Assembly: GCA_016787785.1 (NCBI GenBank)
Contig: JAEUTO010000010.1
Span: 62,001-126,000 of the forward strand
DNA from: Bacteroidia bacterium
Lineage (GTDB): Bacteria > Bacteroidota > Bacteroidia > B-17B0 > Aurantibacillaceae
Length of the DNA: 64,000 bases
Direction: 5' to 3'
The position numbers and the translations under genes were made by a program. The notes under the pieces are model-generated. The model saw nothing but the letters and a program-made list of their open reading frames with translations, was not told the origin of the DNA and searched no databases. Position 1 is the first letter of the stretch. Each line of letters starts with the position of its first letter. Below, in pieces: positions 42,800 through 51,137 of the stretch.

Positions 42800-43081
42800 A
42801 TGAAAAAACATGAAGCAAATAAATTGATAGTAAAGGGTAATTACCTTTTAAATAAGACAATTTTATTAAAGAATCCACATTCAAAAAATCCAATGCAGGA
42901 AATTCCTTTTGTTGTTAAAAGTTTTGGAGCCGCTAAAGTCTATTTTGAAACAAATATTGAAAGGGCATGGTATGAAATTTGGGCGAATTTGGAAGATTCG
43001 CAAACTGGAAGGATTTATAAAATGAATTTAGATAAACTAATCCGCATTTTCCCTGCTAAGATTTTTTTAAACATATTGTGA
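42800..43081 (+). CDS. Small hypothetical protein before the RteC-like fusion
   Basis: This 93-residue protein, mostly beta-strand with charged residues (LIVKGNYLLNKTILLKNPHS; IPFVVKSFGAAKVYFETNIE; RAWYEIWANLEDSQTG), has no recognised domain. It ends three bases before the GTG start of the RteC-PAP2 fusion. It probably arrived with the RteC fragment as part of a mobile element. Confidence 0.45.
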   Translation: MKKHEANKLIVKGNYLLNKTILLKNPHSKNPMQEIPFVVKSFGAAKVYFETNIERAWYEIWANLEDSQTGRIYKMNLDKLIRIFPAKIFLNIL

Positions 43082-43084
43082 TTT

Positions 43085-43573
43085 GTGAACGACCACTGTA
43101 AAGCGCTTCTTTTAGAATTAGAAGAACAATTAAAATATATTGCACTTGAAACTGATAATCCGCTTTCAAGTGCTGAGTTGTCATTTCAAGTTGTCCAGAA
43201 TAATTTAAAAAACTTAAAACAATTTATCGTAAAATATAAATTCAAAAGCATAGCGGAAGAAATATTTTTTTTTAAAGAGTTAAAGCCAACATTTTGCAGT
43301 AAATTATTTTACCATATCTCGATTTATAACATTGAAACGAGAAACCCTAGTGGCGAATATAAGGTTATAAAAAAATACCTCCAAAAAGAGCTTGATAAAT
43401 TAAAGCACTATTTTGATAACAAACCGGTAATTGTGCTTTACTATGGACTAAAGAAAAAGGTAGGTTTAATAAATTCATTTTTCTTCCTATTTATGATTGA
43501 GATATGGTTCTCAGCGATATATGCTGGTCATCAGTATGTCCAAGATGTCATGGCAGGGCATTTTGTGCAATAA
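43085..43573 (+). pseudogene. RteC-like N-terminus fused in frame to a PAP2 C-terminus
   Basis: Residues 1 to about 113 match the N-terminal part of RteC-type regulators of conjugative elements (LEEQLKYIALETDNPLSSAE, FFKELKPTFCSKLFYHISIY). From about residue 116 the protein reads VLYYGLKKKVGLINSFFFLF, then FSAIYAGHQYVQDVMAGHF, which aligns with the C-terminal part of the PAP2 protein just upstream (VLFFGLKNKMGIINYFFAFF; FSAIYSGHHYTLDVLMG). Both partners are incomplete: the RteC C-terminus and the PAP2 first motif are absent. DNA identity to the intact PAP2 gene is only moderate, so the tail comes from a different, diverged PAP2 gene. Confidence 0.72.
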
Positions 43574-43694
43574 TTTGATTATTTATTTTTCAAAAGTACC
43601 TACTTAAACGCCCTTGGTTTAAAAGTTTATTTCTTAAATATAAATATTTGATATCAACATAAAGATTAAACTGGTTCTATTCACACACTTTTTA

Positions 43695-43710
43695 CCGTAA
43701 AATACGATAA
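43695..43710 (+). promoter_or_regulatory. CCGTAAAATACGATAA motif, distal copy
   Basis: This 16-mer is shared exactly (on the opposite strand) with a unit of the 27-bp repeat at 2588-2652, 41 kb away. It lies in the 583-base gene-free gap behind the RteC-PAP2 fusion (43574-44156), which otherwise holds only a hairpin terminator and a promoter. Confidence 0.5.
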
Positions 43711-43872
43711 CAGCCCTTATTTCTGACCAACCCTAAACACCTTGTAGAAGTGGCTTATCTCCCGTAAATCGGATAAAAATCGCTGAATTTGGACTTCTTT
43801 AAGTTCTTCGGGGTTTCTGTTGGTAATTTGGTTCGAACAGGGTAAATTTGAGCCCGCCAATAATGCAAAAGT

Positions 43873-43896
43873 AACCCCGCACATGCGGGGTTTTTT
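43873..43896. terminator. Strong intrinsic terminator hairpin
   Basis: AACCCCGC-ACAT-GCGGGGTT forms an eight-base-pair stem followed by a run of T. It ends any transcription from the operon and RteC-fusion side. The stretch before it (near 43830) contains GGTTCGAAC, like a tRNA T loop, but no complete tRNA can be folded. Confidence 0.8.
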
Positions 43897-44122
43897 GTTT
43901 TTTTTGAGTAAACAAAAAAACAAAAAAATACCCTAAAGGTTGCTTCGATCTGCTGCAAACATCATTTGGGATCAATGAACACGGCCAGTTAGTGTAAACC
44001 ATTAAAAAGACACATTTTTTATCTCTACAAAGAACTTTTTTTAAAGCTAAATAATATAACAAAAATCGGATCGCCGCCTTTATAAATGGTTTAATATTAT
44101 TGGTAAATGGATGAATTTAGAC

Positions 44123-44147
44123 TTGATTTTTTAAATGTCTACTTTTG
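44123..44147 (+). promoter_or_regulatory. Predicted Bacteroidota promoter for the first LytS-type kinase
   Basis: TTG at 44123-44125 and TACTTTTG at 44140-44147 match the -33 and TAnnTTTG -7 elements with suitable spacing. The ATG at 44163 lies about nine bases after the expected start point. Confidence 0.5.
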
Positions 44148-44162
44148 TAGTTCAGTTTGGTT

Positions 44163-46040
44163 ATGATCTTTACAATAAGACATCTTTTTTTATTTATTTT
44201 TTGTTTTAATGCAGTCTGCAACGTAACTGCTCAGGATTGTGATTGCAAAGATCTTGATAAGTATAAACAGGCATTTAACCGCCAATCCAAAATTTTTAGC
44301 TTCGATTCAATAAATAATACGCTAAAAAATGTTGATTTAAATGGGGCATTGGCATGTAAAGCTCTTTACAATAATCTATCTGCAAATTTGGCCTATAAAT
44401 TATCTAATTATAAAGCAGCAAAGAGTTTCTTGGCTAAGGAAAATAAAATATTAAGATCACAAAAATGCCCGGAAACAAAATATATTGATAATTATTATTT
44501 AACCGGATTATTAAATTCTGATCAAGATCAGCATGATAGCGCTGCAACCTATCTTTTAAAGACTTTAAAACTAGCCGAAGAGAGTGGTTATAACGAGATC
44601 ATCCCTAAAATATATCATAGCTTAGCGGGTGTTTTTGCAAAGCTGGGAGAATTAGACCGATCATTAGATCTAATACAAAAAGCAATCGCGATCAACAAAC
44701 GCAGCGACAATTTTTACTTATTGGCTAATAATTATTCAACGCTTTCTTCCGTTTTTGTAGTGATGTCTGTTCGCAGTAAAATAAAAGCTGATTTTAGTGA
44801 TAGTTCGTTCTATGCGCAAGAATTAGGATTTAAATATGCAAGGCAAAGTTCAAACGTGGACGCTTTACTTTCTCTTTATTATAAACGCGCAACGCTACTT
44901 ACGAGGACAAAAGATTTTAAAAATGCAGAAAAATATCTCGATAGCAGCATCTCTCTTTCCATACCGAAAGCACACGTAAAAAATTTGTGCGGAGCCTATT
45001 CTCATAAAGCTTTTTTGTTCTCGCAATTAAGAAATTATGATAAAGCCATTCAGTTCAATGATTCATCGTTAAAATATGCCCGAATCTTAGGCGCAACATC
45101 TTCGATAATTGGGATATATAAATTTGCTTATGAAAATTACAGTAAAAGCGGGGATTTTAAAAATGCGCTGCGAGCGCATGAGCAAATGATGAGTTATTCT
45201 GATAGCCTTAACCTTATCGAAAAAACCAAAGCAATAACTGAGTTGGAGAAAAAATACGATCAGGTAAAGAACGAGAAGACCATTAATGAATTAAATCAGC
45301 AAACGGAAATTGATAAACTAAGAATACGTTCTTTATTTGCCTTTGGAACAATTACATTATTGATCATTGTTGTAATAATTTTTTTTTACAGACAATCAAT
45401 CGTAAAAAATAAATTAAAAACGATCGAAACAGAACAACGTCTTAATCGCGCAAGAATGAATCCGCATTTTTTCTTTAATGCACTGGCGTCACTTCAAAAT
45501 CTATCTTTATCCGAAAACAAAAAGGAATTCGTTCCAATCTTCATTTCTAAATTCTCGAGGATCATGCGCCAGTCTCTAGAAAGTACTTTTAATGAACTGG
45601 ACACAATTGAAAATGAAATTGCTTTTTTAACTGACTATTTGGAATTGCAAAAACTATTATCTGAGAACCGATTTAATTATAATTTTAAGGTAGATGATGC
45701 GATCGAATCAAGCGAACTATTGATACCCGGTATGATCCTGCAACCGTTTATTGAAAATTCTATTGAACATGGATTTAAAACTATTTCTTACGAGGGGCTT
45801 ATTGAATTGAGTTTTGTTCTTTCGGGAGATTCACTAAAAATTACTATAACTGACAATGGCGGCGGAATTAAGAAGGTTGAAAAAAATAAAAACTATCCCT
45901 CAAGGGCAACGCAAATAATTAAAGACCGTTTATTTTTGTTGAACAAAACTTATAAAACAAATGCTACATTTGTATTAACTAATTCAGATAGCGATAAAGG
46001 AATTGTTGTTGAAATTAGTTTACCAATTATTTACAAATAG
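44163..46040 (+). CDS. TPR-containing LytS-type sensor histidine kinase
   Basis: The ATG at 44163 (MIFTIRHLFLFIFCFNAVC) gives 625 residues. A signal peptide is followed by a periplasmic tetratricopeptide region (about 40-375, e.g. IYHSLAGVFAKLGELDRSLD), a coiled coil, one membrane helix (LFAFGTITLLIIVVIIFF) and a cytoplasmic kinase. The His_kinase box is RMNPHFFFNALASLQNLSL, the N box LQPFIENSIEHGF, and the G box ITDNGGGI. It phosphorylates the LytTR response regulator whose GTG overlaps its stop. The ligand or signal is unknown. Confidence 0.92.
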   Translation: MIFTIRHLFLFIFCFNAVCNVTAQDCDCKDLDKYKQAFNRQSKIFSFDSINNTLKNVDLNGALACKALYNNLSANLAYKLSNYKAAKSFLAKENKILRSQKCPETKYIDNYYLTGLLNSDQDQHDSAATYLLKTLKLAEESGYNEIIPKIYHSLAGVFAKLGELDRSLDLIQKAIAINKRSDNFYLLANNYSTLSSVFVVMSVRSKIKADFSDSSFYAQELGFKYARQSSNVDALLSLYYKRATLLTRTKDFKNAEKYLDSSISLSIPKAHVKNLCGAYSHKAFLFSQLRNYDKAIQFNDSSLKYARILGATSSIIGIYKFAYENYSKSGDFKNALRAHEQMMSYSDSLNLIEKTKAITELEKKYDQVKNEKTINELNQQTEIDKLRIRSLFAFGTITLLIIVVIIFFYRQSIVKNKLKTIETEQRLNRARMNPHFFFNALASLQNLSLSENKKEFVPIFISKFSRIMRQSLESTFNELDTIENEIAFLTDYLELQKLLSENRFNYNFKVDDAIESSELLIPGMILQPFIENSIEHGFKTISYEGLIELSFVLSGDSLKITITDNGGGIKKVEKNKNYPSRATQIIKDRLFLLNKTYKTNATFVLTNSDSDKGIVVEISLPIIYK

Positions 46041-46795
46041 TGAAGGTCTTAATAATAGATAACGATTCATCGATCCGTGAAGGATTAGTTGCATTATTAC
46101 GAAAACTATGTCCAAATGTAAAAGAGATCAATGAGGCAAAAGGCGTTGCTTCAGGCATTGAGGCAATAAATACGTTACTTCCTGAATTGGTCTTTCTGGA
46201 TGTTGAAATGGATGATGGAACTGGATTTGATCTTGTTCAGCAATTAGGTAACTACAACTTTCAATTGGTTTTTATAACAGCTCATAACAAATATGCTGTA
46301 AATGCGTTTAAATTAAGCGCTATTGATTTTCTTTTGAAGCCGGTCGATCCTCTGGAATTGGTGGTAAGTGTAAATAAGGCAAGTGCGCAATTAAAAAATA
46401 AGGATCTGGCGAGTAGAATTAAATTATTGGAAGAGAGTTTGCAAGATCACAACACAGCCAAAGGACAAGATAAAAAAATTGCTTTAAATGACGGCAACGT
46501 TATTCATTACATTAAAGTAAGTGATATAATTTATTGTAAGGCTGATGGATCTTATACCTTATTTTACCTTTTTGGCGCAAGAAAAATAATGGTAAGTAAG
46601 CTTTTAAAAGAATACGAAGATCTGCTTAACGATTTTGGTTTCTTACGAACCCATCATTCTTATCTTATTAACATTAAAAAAATAACCAAATTCGACAAAG
46701 CTGATGGTGGGCAATTAATTCTCGAAGAAGGTCATTCAGTGCCTGTTTCTGCACGAAAAAAAGAACAAGTACTAGAGATACTTTCGAGAGTATAA
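46040..46795 (+). CDS. LytTR family response regulator
   Basis: This 251-residue protein starts with GTG sharing a base with the kinase stop. The receiver domain has the phospho-acceptor Asp in LVFLDVEMDDGTGFDL (about residue 55) and the Lys in DFLLKPVDP. A C-terminal LytTR domain follows (IIYCKADGSYTLFYLFGARK, then FGFLRTHHSYLINIKKITKF). Oddly, the first acidic pair of the receiver reads IDNDSS, so Mg binding may rest on fewer acidic residues than usual. Its target genes are probably the adjacent surface-protein genes. Confidence 0.92.
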   Translation: MKVLIIDNDSSIREGLVALLRKLCPNVKEINEAKGVASGIEAINTLLPELVFLDVEMDDGTGFDLVQQLGNYNFQLVFITAHNKYAVNAFKLSAIDFLLKPVDPLELVVSVNKASAQLKNKDLASRIKLLEESLQDHNTAKGQDKKIALNDGNVIHYIKVSDIIYCKADGSYTLFYLFGARKIMVSKLLKEYEDLLNDFGFLRTHHSYLINIKKITKFDKADGGQLILEEGHSVPVSARKKEQVLEILSRV

Positions 46796-46806
46796 CTTTT
46801 TCTGTT

Positions 46807-47328
46807 GTGAATAACTGTGTTTTTAATAAAAAAAATTTCAGGTTGTGTAAAATTTTTTTATTTACATTTTCTTTGCATTTCTCTTCGGTAGGTCAAAAAA
46901 AAATACAGTTCGAGATCCTTTATGGCACTTACACTAATGACCACTACAATCGTAAATTTTACGCAGCAGAAAGAAAGTGGATCGTTAAAAGAGAAACGTT
47001 GATCTATTTTATCGATGCGCATGATACGAGATATTCAGATACAATAAAACTGAAAAGTAGAGATATTGATTCGATAATAAAATGTATTAAAGATAATGAA
47101 CTAACTACATCAATAATAAAAGATCTAAGTAAAGGTTATCTTGATAAATACGAGTGGACAGCAAATATTAGTGGGCAGATCAGCTTAAACGGTCAAAACG
47201 CCACATTCAGTATTAAAACCAATAGTTCATCTGTATTTGAAGAAGATAAAGATGTGTTACGGTTAAAAAAATTAGAGGAGACGCTCTACAAGATCGTTGA
47301 AGTCAAAAAAACGGAGAAAGAAAATTAA
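46807..47328 (+). CDS. Exported hypothetical protein
   Basis: This 173-residue protein from a GTG start has a signal peptide (RLCKIFLFTFSLHFSSVGQ). The mature part has beta-rich segments (IQFEILYGTYTNDHYNRKFY; IYFIDAHDTRYSDTIKLKSR) and no recognised domain. It begins 11 bases after the response regulator and is followed by a 129-base leader of the next gene. The start codon is uncertain because of its unusual GTG. Function is unknown. Confidence 0.62.
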   Translation: MNNCVFNKKNFRLCKIFLFTFSLHFSSVGQKKIQFEILYGTYTNDHYNRKFYAAERKWIVKRETLIYFIDAHDTRYSDTIKLKSRDIDSIIKCIKDNELTTSIIKDLSKGYLDKYEWTANISGQISLNGQNATFSIKTNSSSVFEEDKDVLRLKKLEETLYKIVEVKKTEKEN

Positions 47329-47345
47329 CGGATATAGCTCGCAAA

Positions 47346-47457
47346 ATACACTTATTGCTTTTTAAGGCACACTTATCGGTAATGCGATTACTCGGGTAAA
47401 CTTGAGCAAATTTGCAGGCAGTTTATAAATAATTTCGAAGATATAAATCTATATCTT
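47346..47457 (+). repeat. Leader region shared with the gene at 51138 (copy 1)
   Basis: Blocks CACTTATTG, GCACACTTA, AAATTTGCAGGCA and GATATAAATCTATATC followed by TTATGAAA recur in the same order before the gene at 51138. The last block, GATATA-AATC-TATATC, is a perfect hairpin directly before the start codon. It marks duplication of the upstream region or a common regulatory leader. Confidence 0.65.
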
Positions 47458-50400
47458 ATGAAAATTAATTACAGCAAAATTTTAGCTACAGCTATTGTAT
47501 TTCGATTTTTTTCTGCAAATGCAGAAGAGATCACGCCAAAACAATCTATTTCCTTCAAAGAAAACAAGGGGCAGGTCTGTGATCAAAATTACAACCCGAG
47601 GCCAGACGTCTTATTTAGCGGAATCGCTAACGGATTGAATTTTCATTTAACGAATCACGGTTTAAGTTACCAGGTACAGAATGTAATTAAGTGGAGAGAT
47701 ATGCAGGTAGAAGGCTCGAAGGAAAAAATTAAAAGCCCTGAAATAACTTCAATTTATAGAGTTGATATTAGTTGGCTAAATTCAAATCCAAATACAGTTA
47801 TCGAAAAAAGCGATCAACTGGATGGAAAGGATAATTATTACTTGCAGCAATGTCCTAACGGCGCACTTAACGTAAGATCTTTTGGCGAAATCAAGTACAA
47901 AGATATTTATAATGGTATTGACCTGAAATGGTATTCGAAAAACAGCGAACTGGAATATGATTTTATAGTAAAGCCATTTGCAGATTATTCTCAAATTCAG
48001 TTTGAAATAAAAGGTGCACAAAGATTATCAATAAACAATAGAGGGGAATTGATCATTGAAACACCTTTTGGTGAAATTGTTGAAAAAGCTCCTAAAACAT
48101 ACCAGGGAAATAAAATTATACCCTCACAATGGAAACTCAATGGTAATAAATTGTGTTTTGTTTTAGGCGACTACAATAAAAGTATGCCTGTCACTATAGA
48201 TCCTGCAGTTAGGGTTTGGGGAACCTATTATGGGGGGTCTTTAAATGAGTTTGGACGTGGTTGTAAAAATGACGCAAGCGGTAATGTTTATCTTTCAGGT
48301 TATAGCGCAAGCGCTACAACTACTTTAATAGCAACTGTTGGAAGCTTTCAATCAACTTATGCTGGTGGTGCCTTTGATTCATATCTTGCAAAATTTAATT
48401 CTACGGGTGTTAGGCAATGGGGAACTTATTTTGGTGGAGCATCAGATGATTTTGGTCTGGGATTAACAGTTGATGGAACTAATAGTTATATAACAGGTTA
48501 CTCTAACAGCACTGCAACAGTTCTAGCAACTGCAGCGGCACATCAAACAGTTAATGCGGGTGGCCACGACGCGTTTTTAGCAAAATTTGATCAAAATGGT
48601 GTTAGACTTTGGTCTACATTTTATGGTGGCGGGTCAACCGATGTTGGTTTTGCTTGTACAAAAGATGCAAGCGGTAATGTTTATATTGCTGGATATACAT
48701 CATCCGCAAGCGGTCTTTCATCGGCGGGAGCGCATCAAGTTGCAAACGGTGGCGGCGGTAACGATGCCTTTCTTGCAAAATTTAATAGTGCCGGGGTAAG
48801 ACAATGGGGTACGTTTTATGGCGGTGGAAGTATTGATTTTGGTTATACCTGCGCCGTTGACGCAACCGGTAGAGTTTATTTAGCCGGCCGAGTTGGTGGC
48901 GGTGCTGCTGCAGGAGCAATTTCTACACCCGGAAGTCATCAGGTAAACTGGGGAGGCAGCGCGGCATTCTATGACGCTTATTTGGTGCAATTTAATAGCG
49001 CTGGTGTACGCCAATGGGGTACATACTATGGTGGAGGTCAGGAAGATGTTGCACATTCATGTATTACAGACGCAGCAGGCGATGTATATATGTTTGGAGA
49101 ATCAAGTTCTGCGGGCGGAACAGTAATTGCTACTGCTTCATCACAGCAAGCTACGCTTGCAGGAGTCTCAGATGCTTTTTTAGTAAAATTTAATCCAGCC
49201 GGCGTTCGTCAATGGGGCACTTTTTATGGAGGTACAGGTGATGAGTATGGTAACGAATGTGTTTTGAATACGAATGGAAATATTTTAGTTGTTGGAACAA
49301 CCGGTAGTACAAATGGAATTGCAATAAATATGCCTCATCAATCTATTTCAGGAGGAGGAGCCTATGATGCATTTATCGCAAATTATAATAGTACTACGGG
49401 CGCTTTAGACTGGGGAACTTATTATGGCGGTGCAGGAAATGATTATGGTATGTCTTGCAGTAGTTTTAATAGTTCTTTTATTTACATAGCTGGTTACACC
49501 GATGGAAGTAGCACGGGCACAACTATAGCCACCGCTGCGAGTCAACAAAGTGTCGCATCGGGTGCCAATGATGGTTTTTTAGTACATTTATTCGACTGCC
49601 CTAATATTACCGGTTCTGTTGTTGGAACTACTACTATTTGCACCGGGCAAACAACTACATTAACTTATAACGGTACGGGGTTTACCACATATACCTGGAT
49701 GCCGGGAAATATAAACACTTCGACTATCAGTCTCACACCATTTGCTTCTTCTAATTATACAGTTAGTGCTAGCACAGCAACTGCTGCTTGTAAAAATTAT
49801 TCAACAGCATTTAGTGTGATAGTTAATTTAACACCGGTAATAAGTATCAGCCCTAGCTCTGCTACCGTTTGCTCCGGCAGCTCAAAAACGCTAACGGCTT
49901 TTGGTGCAACAACGTTTACGTGGAGTAATGCATCAACAACGGCGTCAACGGTTGTAAGCCCAACTACTCAAACAACCTACACCGTAAACGGAACCAGTGT
50001 AGGTTGCATCGGTACAAAAACTATAGCCATTGCGGTAACACCGTTACCAACATTAACTGTAACTGCTGGTTCAGCTAGTTTATGTTCCGGCGAAACAACA
50101 ACTTTAACAGTAGCTGGCGCAACTACTTATACCTGGGACAATGCTGCTACCACAACTACTATTTTGGTAACACCTTCTGTAAGTACTACTTATTCAGTTG
50201 TTGGCACAGCTTCATTATGTTCTTCTACAGAAACAATTGTAGTTGGTGTTACACCAACACCAACGCTAAATGTTAGTTCTTCCGCTAGCGCAATTTGTAC
50301 CGGAGGCTCTGCAACCTTAACTGCTAACGGCGCAAGCACTTATTCGTGGATCTCAATTTCCACGGGTTCAAACATCACCGTTTCACCAACCGTTGCAACA

Positions 50401-50946
50401 ACATATACTGCCATTGGTTATAACGCTTCGTGTTCTGATACAACAACATTAAATATTGGTATTTCAACAAGTATCACAGTAAATGCAGTCGCAAATCCTA
50501 CTTCTATTTGCACCGGCGAAAATGCAACTATTACTGCAAGCGGCGCTTCAACCTATACATGGAACAGCGGAGCAAATTCAATCGCAATAGTTGTTTCGCC
50601 AACGCTGGCGGCATCTACTATTTATACTGTTAATGGTGAAAGTGGTTCTTGTGCCGGTAGTAGCACAGTTGCCTTAGTTGTAAATGCCTGTGTTGGAATA
50701 AAAGAAATAGAAGGTCTAAACAGTATCATTACTGTTTTTCCAAATCCTACCAATGGTATTATAATAATCGAAACCGAAGATATTTCTTATTTAAAGATCA
50801 CGAATGTACTCGGTCAGACCATTAGTGAAAGTAAATTAGAAAAAGGAACAAATACCATTACTTTGAACGAAGTAGCAAGTGGTGTATATTATTTTACTTT
50901 TAAACAAGGCGAAATAAAAACCACTAAAAAGATCGTTAAAAATTGA
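47458..50946 (+). CDS. Large T9SS-secreted protein with DUF7948-type head, SBBP propeller and Ig-like repeats
   Basis: This 1162-residue protein has a signal peptide (ILATAIVFRFFSANA). A DUF7948-like head (ISFKENKGQVCDQNYNPRPD onward, 30-240) is followed by seven repeats of the form GVRQWGTYYGG...D-FG (WGT/WST + YFYGG; about 255-680), matching a seven-bladed SBBP propeller. Five Ig-like/PKD-like repeats with CTG/CSG-T-L-T (about 715-1080) come next. The type A T9SS sorting domain (VFPNPTNGIIIIE to KKIVKN) ends it. It should be exported and anchored or released at the cell surface, as an adhesin or sugar-binding protein. Confidence 0.9.
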   Translation: MKINYSKILATAIVFRFFSANAEEITPKQSISFKENKGQVCDQNYNPRPDVLFSGIANGLNFHLTNHGLSYQVQNVIKWRDMQVEGSKEKIKSPEITSIYRVDISWLNSNPNTVIEKSDQLDGKDNYYLQQCPNGALNVRSFGEIKYKDIYNGIDLKWYSKNSELEYDFIVKPFADYSQIQFEIKGAQRLSINNRGELIIETPFGEIVEKAPKTYQGNKIIPSQWKLNGNKLCFVLGDYNKSMPVTIDPAVRVWGTYYGGSLNEFGRGCKNDASGNVYLSGYSASATTTLIATVGSFQSTYAGGAFDSYLAKFNSTGVRQWGTYFGGASDDFGLGLTVDGTNSYITGYSNSTATVLATAAAHQTVNAGGHDAFLAKFDQNGVRLWSTFYGGGSTDVGFACTKDASGNVYIAGYTSSASGLSSAGAHQVANGGGGNDAFLAKFNSAGVRQWGTFYGGGSIDFGYTCAVDATGRVYLAGRVGGGAAAGAISTPGSHQVNWGGSAAFYDAYLVQFNSAGVRQWGTYYGGGQEDVAHSCITDAAGDVYMFGESSSAGGTVIATASSQQATLAGVSDAFLVKFNPAGVRQWGTFYGGTGDEYGNECVLNTNGNILVVGTTGSTNGIAINMPHQSISGGGAYDAFIANYNSTTGALDWGTYYGGAGNDYGMSCSSFNSSFIYIAGYTDGSSTGTTIATAASQQSVASGANDGFLVHLFDCPNITGSVVGTTTICTGQTTTLTYNGTGFTTYTWMPGNINTSTISLTPFASSNYTVSASTATAACKNYSTAFSVIVNLTPVISISPSSATVCSGSSKTLTAFGATTFTWSNASTTASTVVSPTTQTTYTVNGTSVGCIGTKTIAIAVTPLPTLTVTAGSASLCSGETTTLTVAGATTYTWDNAATTTTILVTPSVSTTYSVVGTASLCSSTETIVVGVTPTPTLNVSSSASAICTGGSATLTANGASTYSWISISTGSNITVSPTVATTYTAIGYNASCSDTTTLNIGISTSITVNAVANPTSICTGENATITASGASTYTWNSGANSIAIVVSPTLAASTIYTVNGESGSCAGSSTVALVVNACVGIKEIEGLNSIITVFPNPTNGIIIIETEDISYLKITNVLGQTISESKLEKGTNTITLNEVASGVYYFTFKQGEIKTTKKIVKN

Positions 50947-50996
50947 TCTACAAACTGTGCCGTAAAATAAGATATAGATTGTATGGCGCTTTTAAG

Positions 50997-51026
50997 AAGG
51001 GATATTAGAAATAGTATCCCTTTTTT
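50997..51026 (+). terminator. Intrinsic terminator after the SBBP/Ig protein
   Basis: AAGGGATA (50997-51004) pairs with TATCCCTT (51015-51022) over a ten-base loop, followed by T residues. It lies about 50 bases after the stop of the T9SS gene and probably also separates it from the next copy of the leader. Confidence 0.7.
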
Positions 51027-51137
51027 ACACTTATTGTCTTTTCAGACACACTTACAAGGAAATTAATTGCTCTAGCAAATTGCAGGCAAACACTACTACT
51101 AATAATAAATAATTTAGTTGATATAAATCTATGTCTT
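51020..51137 (+). repeat. Leader region shared with the gene at 47458 (copy 2)
   Basis: CACTTATTG, ACACACTTAC, AAATTGCAGGCA and GATATAAATCTATGTC TTATGAAAA recur from copy 1. Here the hairpin before the start has one mismatch (TATGTC). The two leaders are more alike than the coding sequences that follow, which suggests shared regulation. Confidence 0.65.

Noticed and set aside
43717..44062. Three overlapping minus-strand frames behind the RteC fusion
   Set aside because: They cover a terminator hairpin and gene-free DNA, overlap each other in three frames and have no recognisable content or ribosome binding sites.
48210..50700. CRISPR-like or satellite repeat
   Set aside because: The periodic DNA is explained by in-frame propeller and Ig-like protein repeats. 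The units are diverged and lack constant spacers.
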